A stretch of DNA of 64,000 bases from Mycocentrospora acerina (lineage: Eukaryota; Ascomycota; Dothideomycetes; Pleosporales). The notes below the pieces were generated by a model. The model made no database searches. It saw nothing but the letters and a program-made list of their open reading frames with translations, and was not told the origin of the DNA. The translations under genes were made by a program, and so were the position numbers. Positions 33,933-44,314 of this stretch are shown one piece after another. Within the stretch, counting starts at the first letter, position 1; the number at the start of each line of letters is the position of its first letter. The stretch is taken from assembly GCA_022701365.1 (NCBI GenBank), contig JAKUHH010000080.1, positions 684,436 through 748,435 of the forward strand, written 5' to 3'.

Positions 33933-34499
33933 CTACCTTCCGAAAAGTACCTCTACCACGGTTTTATACGTAGTAGTTGTGTAGTCGTTGATAGTCGCGA
34001 GAGCGGGAAAGTCTTGCATGGCTGTCCCGTATTTCTGTGCGGTCACCTGATCGTCTACGAGAAGTAGTACGATTGGAGCTTCCATCATTGATCCGTTGTT
34101 TTCCATTTCCTCTAGAACTGCTCTTGCGAATCTGACTTGCTGTTCGGAAGCCTGGGCATTGCGGCTTAGAATGTGCTCCGTAATGCAGACAACTACCAGC
34201 ACAGCCCCGCTTGTGGGAAGAAAGTCTGCGTGTGTCTCGGTCATGCCATAGTCTAGCCGGTAAGGTACGTGGCGAACTCGCCGAGGCAGTGCTCTCCCCA
34301 AAGGCTCAAACGGGTCCATGTCTCTTGCCAGGCTTGTGTTGGGAGAATGTGGAACTAACGGGGAGAAGAGAGTGATGATTTCTGCCTCGTGAAGTCTCCG
34401 TAATCGTGTCAGGGTTTCTGCTGGGCACCGTACAAAGTTTTCATTGATAGTTGTGACTGATTCCACACCAAGGCTGGATTTGCTTGCTGTAGAAGGCAT
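33933..34499 (-). CDS. stand-alone GH3 C-terminal-like domain (NagZ-type fragment or paralogue)
   Basis: Single exon of 188 residues from ATG 34499 (good context); an upstream in-frame extension has only a GTG start. The sequence resembles the C-terminal region of fungal GH3 beta-N-acetylhexosaminidase (NagZ-like) proteins: EAEIITLFSPLVPHSPN, DPFEPLGRALPRRVRHVPYR, ADFLPTSGAVLVVVCITEHI (the usual asavIVVT strand), APIVLLLVDD in place of the KPvIVVsl strand, and FPALATINDYTTTTYKTVVE-VLFGR, which matches the family ending (YdyT..al.a.v.VLfG). The catalytic N-terminal barrel is absent and no other exon for it is visible within 1.5 kb upstream. It could be a relic, or a regulatory domain kept alone; the frame is fully open, which argues for recent loss or for use. 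Confidence 0.6.
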   Translation of the reverse strand: MPSTASKSSLGVESVTTINENFVRCPAETLTRLRRLHEAEIITLFSPLVPHSPNTSLARDMDPFEPLGRALPRRVRHVPYRLDYGMTETHADFLPTSGAVLVVVCITEHILSRNAQASEQQVRFARAVLEEMENNGSMMEAPIVLLLVDDQVTAQKYGTAMQDFPALATINDYTTTTYKTVVEVLFGR

Positions 34500-36097
34500 G
34501 GTACTGGATTGAGACAGTCTCGACAAAGTCTTGGCTTTACATTCACCCGTTGCAGTGGCAAGGACAGGTTTTTCTGAGGCCAAACAATGAGAAACCACAG
34601 TAGTTGATGTGGAAGAAGGTATTAAATGATAGTACCGTGCTGGCCAGGTGGTACTTGAACCATTAATGTGAAAAAGGAATGGTCGACTCTCGTGTGATGC
34701 GACCAGGCTATGGGTAGTTTTCCTGAGAGTTTTGCCGAATGCCCACGGGTGCTGTCAAGCTTGATATGACGAATAGAGCGCTTGGAGGGTAGGGCAATTT
34801 ATATAGTTGGAAAAGACAAAATGCAGCCAAGACAGAAAGCGTGCTGTTGAGTGGAAACTCTGTCTCTCAGCGTAAAAGGCAACGATGTCGCCTGTGAGGT
34901 CTAGAGATGAGATCTTCGTACTTAGCGTTGGTGTTTCACCGTTTAACTCGGGATTAAAGTGCCGGATTCTCTGTATATTTCTGGAGTCTGGAATTGATAC
35001 GAAGGCCTTACGATGAATACATGCTAATAGTCTAGGACGTCATGTTCGATTCAAGGCAGCACAGACAAATAGATAGTAGCACTAAAACTTGAACGCGCAT
35101 ACCTCGCGTGTGCAAGGCAAATACCACACTTTACCGGCGGAAGTTTAACGACTGGCAGCTATGTCTCGAAGCCAAGTGCCATCGCTGACACACAGTATGG
35201 CGGTTGTTGCGGCGTTGTGGTTACACAGGGGAATGGGGCTTTTGGCGGACTTATATCCGTCTGGCCGTGGATGCTCTAGGTATCAGCAAGAAGCATCCGT
35301 CGATGGAATGAGCAAGGCAGATCCTGGTTTAAGGTGGCGACCGCGCGCTTATTACATCCGCTGAATGGTACGATTACTGATACAGTTGAAGAGGATCGTA
35401 ACAATCCCTCCTGGTTGAGGTACAGTCTTCGCTCGGCTCAGGAAGCCGGCCGTTGAATGTGAGGCAGCCAGCCAGCAACCAGGATCAGAACCGATGCGGA
35501 CACCCGCCACCGCCATATGTATAGAAGCAGTCACGACATTCATGACAGGTAGGGATCAATACTCTTTGAGCCAGCTCTGCAGCAGCCTCGTCGAGTCCAT
35601 TACTGACCTGCCTTGTTACCATCCAGTCAGAGCCTGAGAATAAAGCGCCTAGAGGCAAGAAGTGTCAATCAATGTTTGCCGTGTAACATATTAACCTAGA
35701 TATGCTGCAAATAACAAAGGGAGTCGCATGCATGTAGAGTGAACAGTTTATTGTGGGGGATTTTCACCAGGTGACCTCAGCAAGAGTGCGTGAGGAATGA
35801 GACAGAGCACTGACCGTCATGCCCACAAGCAATCAGGTGCAGCACATAGCAGAACTGTGCTGCACTTAGTGGGGTAGGTCGCCACTCTCGATTACGTATC
35901 TAATGGGTAAATGATACACAGAATATGAACAAAGTTGTGCAGAGCAGTGAAGATGTGTGAGAGTAAAGAAGAAAAGATAAGCTTAGTGATCGGCATTGTC
36001 CGAAACAGGCAAAGCCCATTTAAGCGCAAACACGACCACGACGCGTTCACTTATGTTATCCAGTGCCTTCGTATATGCATGAGCAATAACATCACTG
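34500..36097. other. intergenic with a perfect 10-bp inverted repeat
   Basis: Upstream of the GH3-like gene and of mis6. No coding family is recognised. A perfect hairpin lies at 35837-35865 (described separately). A TTCGATTC motif at 35047 resembles a tRNA T-loop but has no matching acceptor stem. Confidence 0.45.
35837..35865. repeat. perfect inverted repeat, 10-bp arms, 9-nt loop
   Basis: GTGCAGCACA, nine bases, then TGTGCTGCAC. It is a potential hairpin or dimeric protein binding site in an otherwise empty region. No T-run follows, so it is not terminator-like. Confidence 0.75.
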
Positions 36098-38628
36098 ATG
36101 CCTTCAGAAGCAGGTAGAACATAATTCAGTACATACTGGTGAGAATCAGTGGTTAACTTTTTTTGTTAGAAGAGCAGCTTACGCTGCACGACGCGCTGGA
36201 ATCATTGCAAAGAGGTTGGTACGGACACGGGCCATGCAGCAGAGAGCTAAGGCTAACAAAAGGCAACAGCTTCAATAACACCTGCGAAACAACGGTCTAC
36301 TAAAGTGTCTGTTGTGGTTGATGTTGTTTGCCGACATGCGTTTGAGCATGGACTCGGTCAGGATGCTCTTCGAACTATTGTGCAAATCGCGTCGGTCAAG
36401 ACAAATTTAGATCAGACGAGTGTAACCACGTTGATCAAGAACTTGTATCCTGCTCAGCGAGTTCCTGGGGATTTAGTCATCACCATCGTGGGGGCCCTTG
36501 GTCAGGGTCGGGGCAAACCCTCACCTGGCACGCAAGACGGGCTTGTCAAGTGGCTCACCATTGTCCACGAGATCATTGAGAATCCCACCATTCTATCTCG
36601 TCTATACGGGGTACTGTTTGGCATGCTCGATATGATCAGTATCAGGTCTGTTTTTATCGCTGCTATGGTACGTACGAGTATTTACTAAGTTTATCAGAAC
36701 TTCACTGTGCCACCTTCTCTCCTTGATTACCCGGAGGAAGCATGTGAAACCATTCAGAATACAACAATTGTACGTCAATTATAGAGTGAAGAAACTCAAA
36801 GTATGTCGTACTCAATGACACGCACTAACCTTGCTGCAGACTTGAACTCTCGCGCGGTCTGGGTAACGAGCCTGCACTTCAAGGTCTTCTCCGCGTTTAC
36901 AAGGATTACTATCCCGATATCATCATCGGAATCACTTCCACGAGTCGCAAGTCGTTTGCTCCGGTGAGTTCCCGCGTTCTTGTACAACTCGACATGCGTC
37001 CTCAAAATATTCCTGCACTTCCCCGTCGTCGTCTGTCACATGCTTATACTTATCACTGATTTACAGCAATCTGATGCCGAGTGGCGAACAAAGATACTTG
37101 CTATCCAAGAAGCGGGTGCAGTAGTAGATGATTTCATTACCGACACACACAACGGTTTCAAGGTCTTACGAAAAGGTCCAAAAAGGAGCAAGGTTTCGGC
37201 CATCCCCGATGTCCACACCTATTATGCCACTGAGGTATGTATTGTGTCACAATTCAAGCTATATATGGTTGTTGATAGTGTTCCATAGAATTCTGTGACT
37301 CTCGAAGGGATTGACAGTGTGGAAGACTTTGTGGAGAAGTTGGACCGAATAGAGCCACCAGGGCAGTTGATTTCCTTCCTCACTGACCCGCTTTTACAAA
37401 AATATGTAGAGTTAAGACCGTCCCCAATTATATCGACCAGGATCAACTTGTGGCTTGCAACTTGTCTGGAAGACCAATTGGAAAATGGGAAGCTTGGTAC
37501 AGGGGATCCCCAGTACCTGTCTGAAGTCCTTGATGGCTTACTCGCGCATGCGCGATACACCAAGGTACGCTTTGTATGTTGCCTCTTCTAGTGAAGATTT
37601 CTGACGTCATATAGCTTCTGCATCCCACTGTGCTTGTCTTTCTTCAAGAGTACCTCGGGATTTGGAACGGCGTAGACAGTGTTGACACTCTTTTGGGCTT
37701 GTTGGTCTACATACCATTCGAGTCTTTCAAAGAATCCTACTCAACTTACCTTACTTCTCTGGAACGGGTTCTGACAATGCAGGGCTTTTCCTTATACGAG
37801 AAACTCATCGATTTCTACAGCTCTCTTCTTCAGTATCAGACCTCCGTCTCTTCCCCAAACCAGCAAGCACTGAAGGATCTTACTACACATATTGCAACTT
37901 TGTCGACCGCGATTCTTCTGGCATTACCTCCCAACTCAGGTACCAGTCTCATCTCATCTATCCTTTCGTTCTACGAGCTGCTCTCCACATGCTCAAAACC
38001 ACATGCCATACCTATAATTCTTCCTCCGATGCATCTAGTCTACTTTCTAGTCCAACATGCATCGCCAACAGTACTATCACGAACTTGTGGGATCATAGGA
38101 AATTATAAGTCAGCATTTGACCAACACCCAAAGCCTGTCAAGAACTACTACCCTGCCGCTGTCACTGACGCGCTGAATTGGTGTCTCCGCGATATCTACA
38201 ACTTCATCTGGGTATCCCGCGCTCTTGCTGTGGCTGACCAGAAGTCCGTCGGTCTGTACTGCCAGCCTCCTGTCCGACTTGCCCTGAACGACTACCTGGC
38301 TAATCTGAATCGCGAGTACGGCATTGGTACTGCTTTCACACTCTCCAACAATGCGTGGTTGGCTTCTTTGTCAGCATCAGCATGGCGCGCCATCGAGGAG
38401 CAAGAATTTGAGAGGCACAGTCTTGACAAGAAAAGTACCAGGCGCCATCAAGGTCCTGTAAGCCAACGAAGCCTGGAAGCGTTAAAGAGACAAGGAGGAG
38501 TAAGTGTAGAGTGGGATGGCTCATCAGGGTACAAGGTTCTTGTTCTGCAGTGGTTGGAAGAGCGGGGTATGGGTGGAATCAAGCAGCTCATGTTTGCCAC
38601 CGTTACAGACCTGAAGGGAAGAGTTTGA
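36098..38628 (+). CDS. mis6: inner kinetochore protein Mis6/CENP-I
   Basis: Eight exons: 36098-36113, 36170-36214, 36270-36645, 36698-36769, 36840-36963, 37067-37234, 37289-37564 and 37615-38628, for 696 residues. The first two exons are 16 and 45 nt, but together they give a smooth N-terminus (MPSEAEEQLTLHDALESLQR, then ASITPAKQRSTKVSVVVDVV). HEAT-like helical repeats run the whole length. Typical Mis6/CENP-I segments include RLYGVLFGMLDMISIR, GLGNEPALQGLLRVYKDYYP and the NSAFDQHP-like KSAFDQHPKPVKNYYPAAVT. CENP-I belongs to the constitutive centromere network and helps place CENP-A. Intron 2 has a weak donor (GTTGGT) but a good branch site. It is convergent with a Zn2Cys6 gene. Confidence 0.9.
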
Positions 38629-38756
38629 ATGGCCGGTTCCTCAGCGGCACTTAAAAATCGAGTTTCCGAGTAGCTGGATTGATGAATCCCCCAAGAGATC
38701 GTTTTCCACATCTCGAACAACCATCATGGCGAGCATCTAATCCCGTAATAGCGCCA

Positions 38757-40955
38757 TCATCCAAACGGAGGCATCGAGTCAAGTACGAAGTCAGAGAAGA
38801 GTCCTGCTTCGAGAAAATTCATAGGATCAAATGTAGTATCGAAATGAAATTGATCGGCCTCGGAAAGCGATGGCTCAGTCCCGTTTTCTCCCAGCCCCCT
38901 GCTCTCCACATATTGGCCAGATGCAGATTGATGTTCACCTGTTGAGACTGCGGAACTCGGTATTGTGGTAAATAAATCCGGTCCAGTTTGAGCCCGATGA
39001 CGCAGTATATGCCGACGCAGGGCTTCGAGAGTCGTCAAGCAAGTCTTGACAGGGTCCCGCTGAGGCAGGTTATTCAATGCCAGAACCGTCTCTTCCCACG
39101 CAAGATCCCATGCATCGCCTCCAATAGAGTCGTAAATCGACGGGCAGATCCCGGCGAACAAGACGACCATCGCAGCTGTTCTTATGTAGAACATGTTGTA
39201 CCACCACGCTCCTGTTGCTTCTGTGCGTGAGTGTTCTCGGATTGTCTCAATCAAGAGGATGGCGGTTTTGACGCAGTGAAGGGCGCAGTGGAGGGCGAAT
39301 GGAGTGGCAAGGGCGGATTGGGGTGGTAGTTTGTGCCCATTGGAAGGCCGTGAGCCTGTGGGGAGGGAGAGTTGTCGACAGTATTGGAAGAAGAGGGGAC
39401 GGTGTAGGAGGATACGCGCATGCAAGAATCTAACGTGGAGGACGTGAGACTGCTGCAGAAATATTCCGCTGGTGTCGAGAATGGGGGTCTGGTCGATTTT
39501 GGCCCACGATAGGACTGTAGGAACGCCGTGGGCGAATAGAGAGAGCTCATCGTCGAATTCTACGAGTACATCGAAGCGCGTGAATTCGTTCAGTTGCTCT
39601 GGTCGATCATTGGATTGGTCGTTGAGCTTGTACACGTTTAGTAGAATGCGACCCACAATACGATAAAGCTTGATAGCTTCCACAAAGAATGTAATGATGG
39701 ATGCCGTGTGTAAATCTGTCCCATTAGTGGGTAACCAGTCATGTTCGTCTGCTGGCTCTGGCAGAGAACGGCCAGCATCACCAACCAACATAGCAGGGCG
39801 TCCAAGAGTCATGCTCACGACTACGTCCAGTGTGACACACCCATGCCACACTCGCCTTTTGATTTCTCGCTCTAAGGGATCTGTGGTTTGAATAGAGCGG
39901 GTTTCCTCCAGATGTAGGCCCAGGCCTTGCGCGAGTCTACAAGCTGTTCCTATTGAGATCCAACATTTGTTGGGGTAGCTCGTAGACTGGAAATACTGTG
40001 TCAACAGTAGGAGTGTCTGGACAACTGATATACTGCCTTCAGCGAAGAGATCTAAATTGAGGAGATTTCTTGACTTTTCCATGCACAAAGTTGAAAGCCT
40101 GTCTTTTTCACAAGCAGAGAAATCGGAAAATTGTATTCCGAGTGCCAGTGCTGCGTTTAATGCACAATGGAATATCACCGTCAATGGTCCTGAACTGTTC
40201 GATGCACCCAATCCAAGATTTGGCTTGCATCGTAAATGGTGGCTGGATGAAGACTTCCAAAGGTCGTCATATGCTTGGCTAAATGACTCTTTGTGCAGAA
40301 ATGGATAGAGTACATGAACTCGATTCCAATGGAGAGACATGAGGTGGTCGGCAAGGTGTCTCGGTAATAAAGAGAGGTTTTCCGGTGGAATACTACATGC
40401 TGCTGATAGAATTTGCATAGGTAGGTCTTCTGTTATGTTTGAAGGAGATTTCCTAGCATCCTTCTCAAGGATGGCACTGTACATCTGGCGGGCGAAAGAC
40501 AGGGCGGAAGAGCTCCCGTAAAATCTGTTTCTGGTGTCTGGCGAGTCATCAAGGCCTGTATTTGCTCCCATGGCATCAACAGGGCTGGTGGGAGTTGGGA
40601 AAGTGCCTTGGGTTGGAGGGATGTGCTCAACATTATCGTGTCCCGGACCTGCTACTATTGTAGTGTTTGGTATGGTAGAATGTGTAGAAGCAGCTGCATG
40701 TGTACGATCTAGCTCTTTTTCTAATTGCGAGATTCGATCTACCAACGATTGGATATAATCATTGGTCCGTGCAGCATTCACGGAGGTGGATTTGTACATG
40801 CACTGCCGCGAACGACTCGAGCAGCTTGCACATACTGGCTTGGCCCCATCGCAACGGGCTTTGCGACTGCGACATTGCTCGCAGGCAGCTGAAATTTTAC
40901 GCCTTTTCGGCTCTGCATTAATTGCTGGAGAAGAGTGAGCGGCACGAGAGGGCAT
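38757..40955 (-). CDS. Zn2Cys6 fungal-specific transcription factor
   Basis: Intronless, 732 residues from ATG 40955; the open frame extends 52 codons further upstream but homologous sequence begins near MPSRAAHSS. The zinc cluster CEQCRSRKARCDGAKPVC-AS-C, closed by Cys after SSRSRQ (spacing C2C6C6C2C6C, about residues 25-52), is followed by a linker and a dimerising heptad helix (DYIQSLVDRISQLEKELDR). The fungal_trans regulatory domain covers about residues 190-520 (LLLLTQYFQSTSYPNKCWIS, RLAQGLGLHLEETR, RRVWHGCVTLDVVVSMTLGR). It ends with an acidic, aromatic tail (LFSDFVLDSMPPFG) suited to activation. The target pathway is unknown; no metabolic cluster adjoins it. Confidence 0.92.
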   Translation of the reverse strand: MPSRAAHSSPAINAEPKRRKISAACEQCRSRKARCDGAKPVCASCSSRSRQCMYKSTSVNAARTNDYIQSLVDRISQLEKELDRTHAAASTHSTIPNTTIVAGPGHDNVEHIPPTQGTFPTPTSPVDAMGANTGLDDSPDTRNRFYGSSSALSFARQMYSAILEKDARKSPSNITEDLPMQILSAACSIPPENLSLLPRHLADHLMSLHWNRVHVLYPFLHKESFSQAYDDLWKSSSSHHLRCKPNLGLGASNSSGPLTVIFHCALNAALALGIQFSDFSACEKDRLSTLCMEKSRNLLNLDLFAEGSISVVQTLLLLTQYFQSTSYPNKCWISIGTACRLAQGLGLHLEETRSIQTTDPLEREIKRRVWHGCVTLDVVVSMTLGRPAMLVGDAGRSLPEPADEHDWLPTNGTDLHTASIITFFVEAIKLYRIVGRILLNVYKLNDQSNDRPEQLNEFTRFDVLVEFDDELSLFAHGVPTVLSWAKIDQTPILDTSGIFLQQSHVLHVRFLHARILLHRPLFFQYCRQLSLPTGSRPSNGHKLPPQSALATPFALHCALHCVKTAILLIETIREHSRTEATGAWWYNMFYIRTAAMVVLFAGICPSIYDSIGGDAWDLAWEETVLALNNLPQRDPVKTCLTTLEALRRHILRHRAQTGPDLFTTIPSSAVSTGEHQSASGQYVESRGLGENGTEPSLSEADQFHFDTTFDPMNFLEAGLFSDFVLDSMPPFG

Positions 40956-41717
40956 GGTGATTAATGAATGATGAGAGTTGTATTGGTTGGTGGATGAGTG
41001 GTTGAGAGCCATCTCCAATGACAAAGGTCTTCCACAAACACCACAAGAATTTCTATTAGCGCTAATATCTTGTCCATCGCCTACCTTCTTTTGTGGCGTT
41101 GTGTAGAGCACATGTTGTGATTATCACTATTTTAGTGGTCTTCAGAGCACCTAGCCGAGGTAACAAAAAAGAGTTGCTCTAGGGCTAGTCACGTGGAGCT
41201 GTAGGTACTAATAAGAACTTTGCAGTATCGATCTGTATAATGTACAATGCTGCTATCTAAGCTTGCCTTGTCATGACATATATAGGTTCCAAATCCGCTG
41301 TATGTCCAAAGTAGTAAATCACTCGGAACTTGTATCGATTTCTTATTACACTGGAGCTTAACATCCCCTTGTGAGATTTCTGGAAGGCAACACTCAACCA
41401 AACATGGCTACGAAGATATAGCTGCTGTGGAGATATCGGTTGAGTGAAACACAGACGGAGTTGGGAAGGGGACGGATATTCGAGGAGTTGAAATGATAGA
41501 ACTTGATGCCATACAGCACTGAAATGATGCGCAGATACGGAGCTTGGAAGTAGCAAAAAATTAGAACTGGATACCTCTAGTTTAAATCTGGTACTAGTAC
41601 TTGAGGGTTGTGGATTTTAGGAAGAGTTAGAACGGTCGTTTTGTCAAGATTGTGAGACTCTTTGGTAAGATTCTAACGGTCAATTTCTCAGTCCACTTAA
41701 AAGGATTTCATTTCGAT
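40956..41717. other. intergenic, AT-rich
   Basis: Promoter of the Zn2Cys6 gene and 3' flank of the decayed F-box-like gene. No intact gene is seen. Confidence 0.45.
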
Positions 41718-42774
41718 CTAATCCAAAATATAGACATACTCCTGTAAAATAAAATCGTCTCCCAGCTCCAATTCTAGAGCCTTTTTGATAGAGATCAAAG
41801 CTGGGTGTTCCATATCAGGCTCTGCCATTAAGCGTGCAAGGTTTCCTATTCTGAAATGAAAATTCGCCAATAAATTGGTGGAAGGACGGTACTTGTAGCA
41901 ATAATTCCACTCCATGAGCTCCCGTTGTGTATGGTGTCAAGCTCCAGGGCGGCACCTTGCCACGTCAAGCACGCCGCTTCGAGATTTTTTTCCCAGAAGA
42001 GACGGTTCCCATACTATGTCGTGGCCATATATTGAGCTATTGTTGTGTCTTTCTATGTCCATTTGTGCTTTGACATATTCTTTTGCACAGTCTCGGCAAG
42101 ATCGCGCTCAACTCGGCTGCCTAATTTTATCCTCTTGAATCCTCGGAAAGTGTGGAAAGGCGCCAGAACTGCCTGTTGCATATTTTCGGCGAAGAAATCT
42201 TGAAGAATAGGCCTGTTACGCGGGACTGGACGACTGTGTATGCTGGGTACCACTATAGTGTCATAAAAGCTTTCTCACCAAAACCTTTCACATACGCGTC
42301 ACTGTCTGAGAGTCCTTGACAGAATTTGTCAAGATCTCGATGGAGAATCAATAAAGTGCAGAGACGCATCAATTGCATATACATTGATTCTGATCCATCT
42401 GATATTTGAATTGGGGCTGACCTCTAGAGGGACATAGTAAGAACAGTTTCTTTAAATATTTTGAAAATCGCTGGGTCTTCTGACACTACAGGAATTCCAG
42501 CAATCACGAGAGCGAGCGATAATGGGATGCCACCTGCAGAACCGGTCATAACAAAACGATTCGACTTGACCGGAACATAGTAGGCTTCACGGTGGATATC
42601 GCTATTCGTACGGAGAATTGCTGTTTCGATGGCATGAATTGCGTGTAGGGAGTTTACTTTCACACCAGCACTGATTTCAGAGGGCGGTGGATCAAAACTG
42701 CAGAGCAGGATGCAATACATATTCTTGCGAATCTCGCTAGGGAGATCGCTAAAGCGAAACGGAGTAGAGTCCAT
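41718..42774 (-). pseudogene. decayed F-box-like gene
   Basis: The 5' part from ATG 42774 reads MDSTPFRFSDLPSEIRKNMY, an F-box-like start, then EISAGVKVNSLHAIHAIETA and DIHREAYYVPVKSNRFV. It is cut by TAG at 42424, but the same frame continues with protein-like sequence (LILHRDLDKFCQGLSDSDAY, then VKGFGEKAFMTL) to a second TAG near 42256. A frameshift then leads into FFAENMQQAVLAPFHTFRGF and KRIKLGSRVERDLAETVQKN (42253-42053), and a further piece with NLLANFHFRIGNLARLMAEP and SIKKALELELGDDF (41915-41718). The pieces are collinear and together resemble the large dothideomycete family of F-box-like proteins with a C-terminal TPR-like end. Two stops and at least one frameshift make it a pseudogene. 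No repaired sequence is implied. Confidence 0.7.
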
Positions 42775-44314
42775 TGTATGGTCAGGGCAGGTACTTCTGT
42801 TTAGTAGGTGAAATCGGATGGCAATATCAGGAAAGGAATTGAAGATACAAAGTTGGTGAACTAAAGACAGACTGTTGCAGTAGAGGTCAGACAATGTTTA
42901 TTGTTACCATATAACGGGGTTCTTCAAGGTACGGGGAAGCCACTTTTCCAACTTGGGCTGCGCCAAACGCGCAATTATGTGCAACCGCGTCAATTATGCT
43001 TCTATCTGTGGAGTCAAGTGAACTGAGCCGCCTTGTCAGATCGACCAGGAGTTCTGCTCAGTAAAATCAAATTCGACCTACAAAAGCAGCATGAAGTAGC
43101 AAAAGATCAACTTCTAGCTACAGCACCCAGCAGATGTGTATGGTCCTCCGCTACAAAAATTACGTTAGAAAAACCCCATCATCCAAGACCGAATTGCTGT
43201 TAGAATTGGTACCACCAAAGCCTAAAAACTCAAGCAAGGATAAAATAAAATGCACTGCTTAAATATACATGGTTCTAAGTGCAAATATAAATGCAGTACC
43301 TGTATCTGTGCTTCTTTTTCTAAGGTTTAGCTTCACATGAGTTCTGACTTAGCAAGCAGAATCACCGTATGGTGTGATTAGTTCAAATTAGCCCTTATTT
43401 CCCAATAAACAACAAATCATCTAGTGAAAAAATTGCACTACAGCTCAGCAGCTCTGTGCGTTTTTGGACAAATTTCATTGATTTTTGTTTTTAACTCAAT
43501 TTGTACTCATCATCGACCCAATGGTTCAAACGAAAAAGCTCTTCTTCTAAAGGCTGAGATTGCGTTGATTTGTTGTAATATCAATTTGCCAGATACCAAG
43601 ACCTGCGCATTTTGGTGGGGGTTAGACTGCCATTTCGTGACTGTGCCATGGCGTCAACGTCACTGAAACCATGAAACTCTAATAACTTTCCATTGCTAAA
43701 GCAGCGAACACAAAGTTAATGGTTACCATAAATCAACACTACACCAAATCTGTAAATTGTCTACTAGAACTTTCTGGCGGCCTCTGTATTGTTCTACACG
43801 CATTTGCATTCACACCGCAAGATAATACCACTTTTTGGTTTCAATTGAGGAAAAACAATAACCTTTCTGTTATGGCACGCGGGCACCAGCGCACAGTGCC
43901 CAAATACCGTTCGTCATTTCCGCGCTATGTCGTATTTCGAACCCAAAAAACTGGGCCCGTGTTAAGTAGCTCAAGAACAACAAGGTTTGTACCCAGCTGT
44001 GCCTTGCACCCCCTCGGTATACATTATAAGCCGTCAGTCGCGGGATTTTTACATTCCCCCGGGCTAGGTTTATCGACTGATGTCAGGCCAACTTGAGTCT
44101 ACCCTCGAACTCCTACCTGGAAGCAGATCCTATGCGTGCTTCCTCAACATGGGTTGGCTGAAACGACCGATTCCATGGCAGGTGTGATTTTACTAGCCGT
44201 GATGCATACTACTTATGCTATGCATTCCCAACGTGCGAGACACCATCTGTCAATTCGTTCTTCGGTTTGAATCGTTAGTCTGCACAAGACCACAATCATC
44301 AAAGTGTTTCCAAG
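42775..44314. other. AT-rich intergenic region
   Basis: 1.5 kb with no recognisable gene. Its base composition is clearly more AT-rich than neighbouring genes, most so at 43200-43600, and it adjoins a pseudogene. This is consistent with old, mutated DNA, but no transposon signature is visible. Confidence 0.45.

Noticed and set aside
35040..35060. Possible tRNA T-loop motif (TTCGATTC)
   Set aside because: No acceptor, D or anticodon stem could be paired around it.
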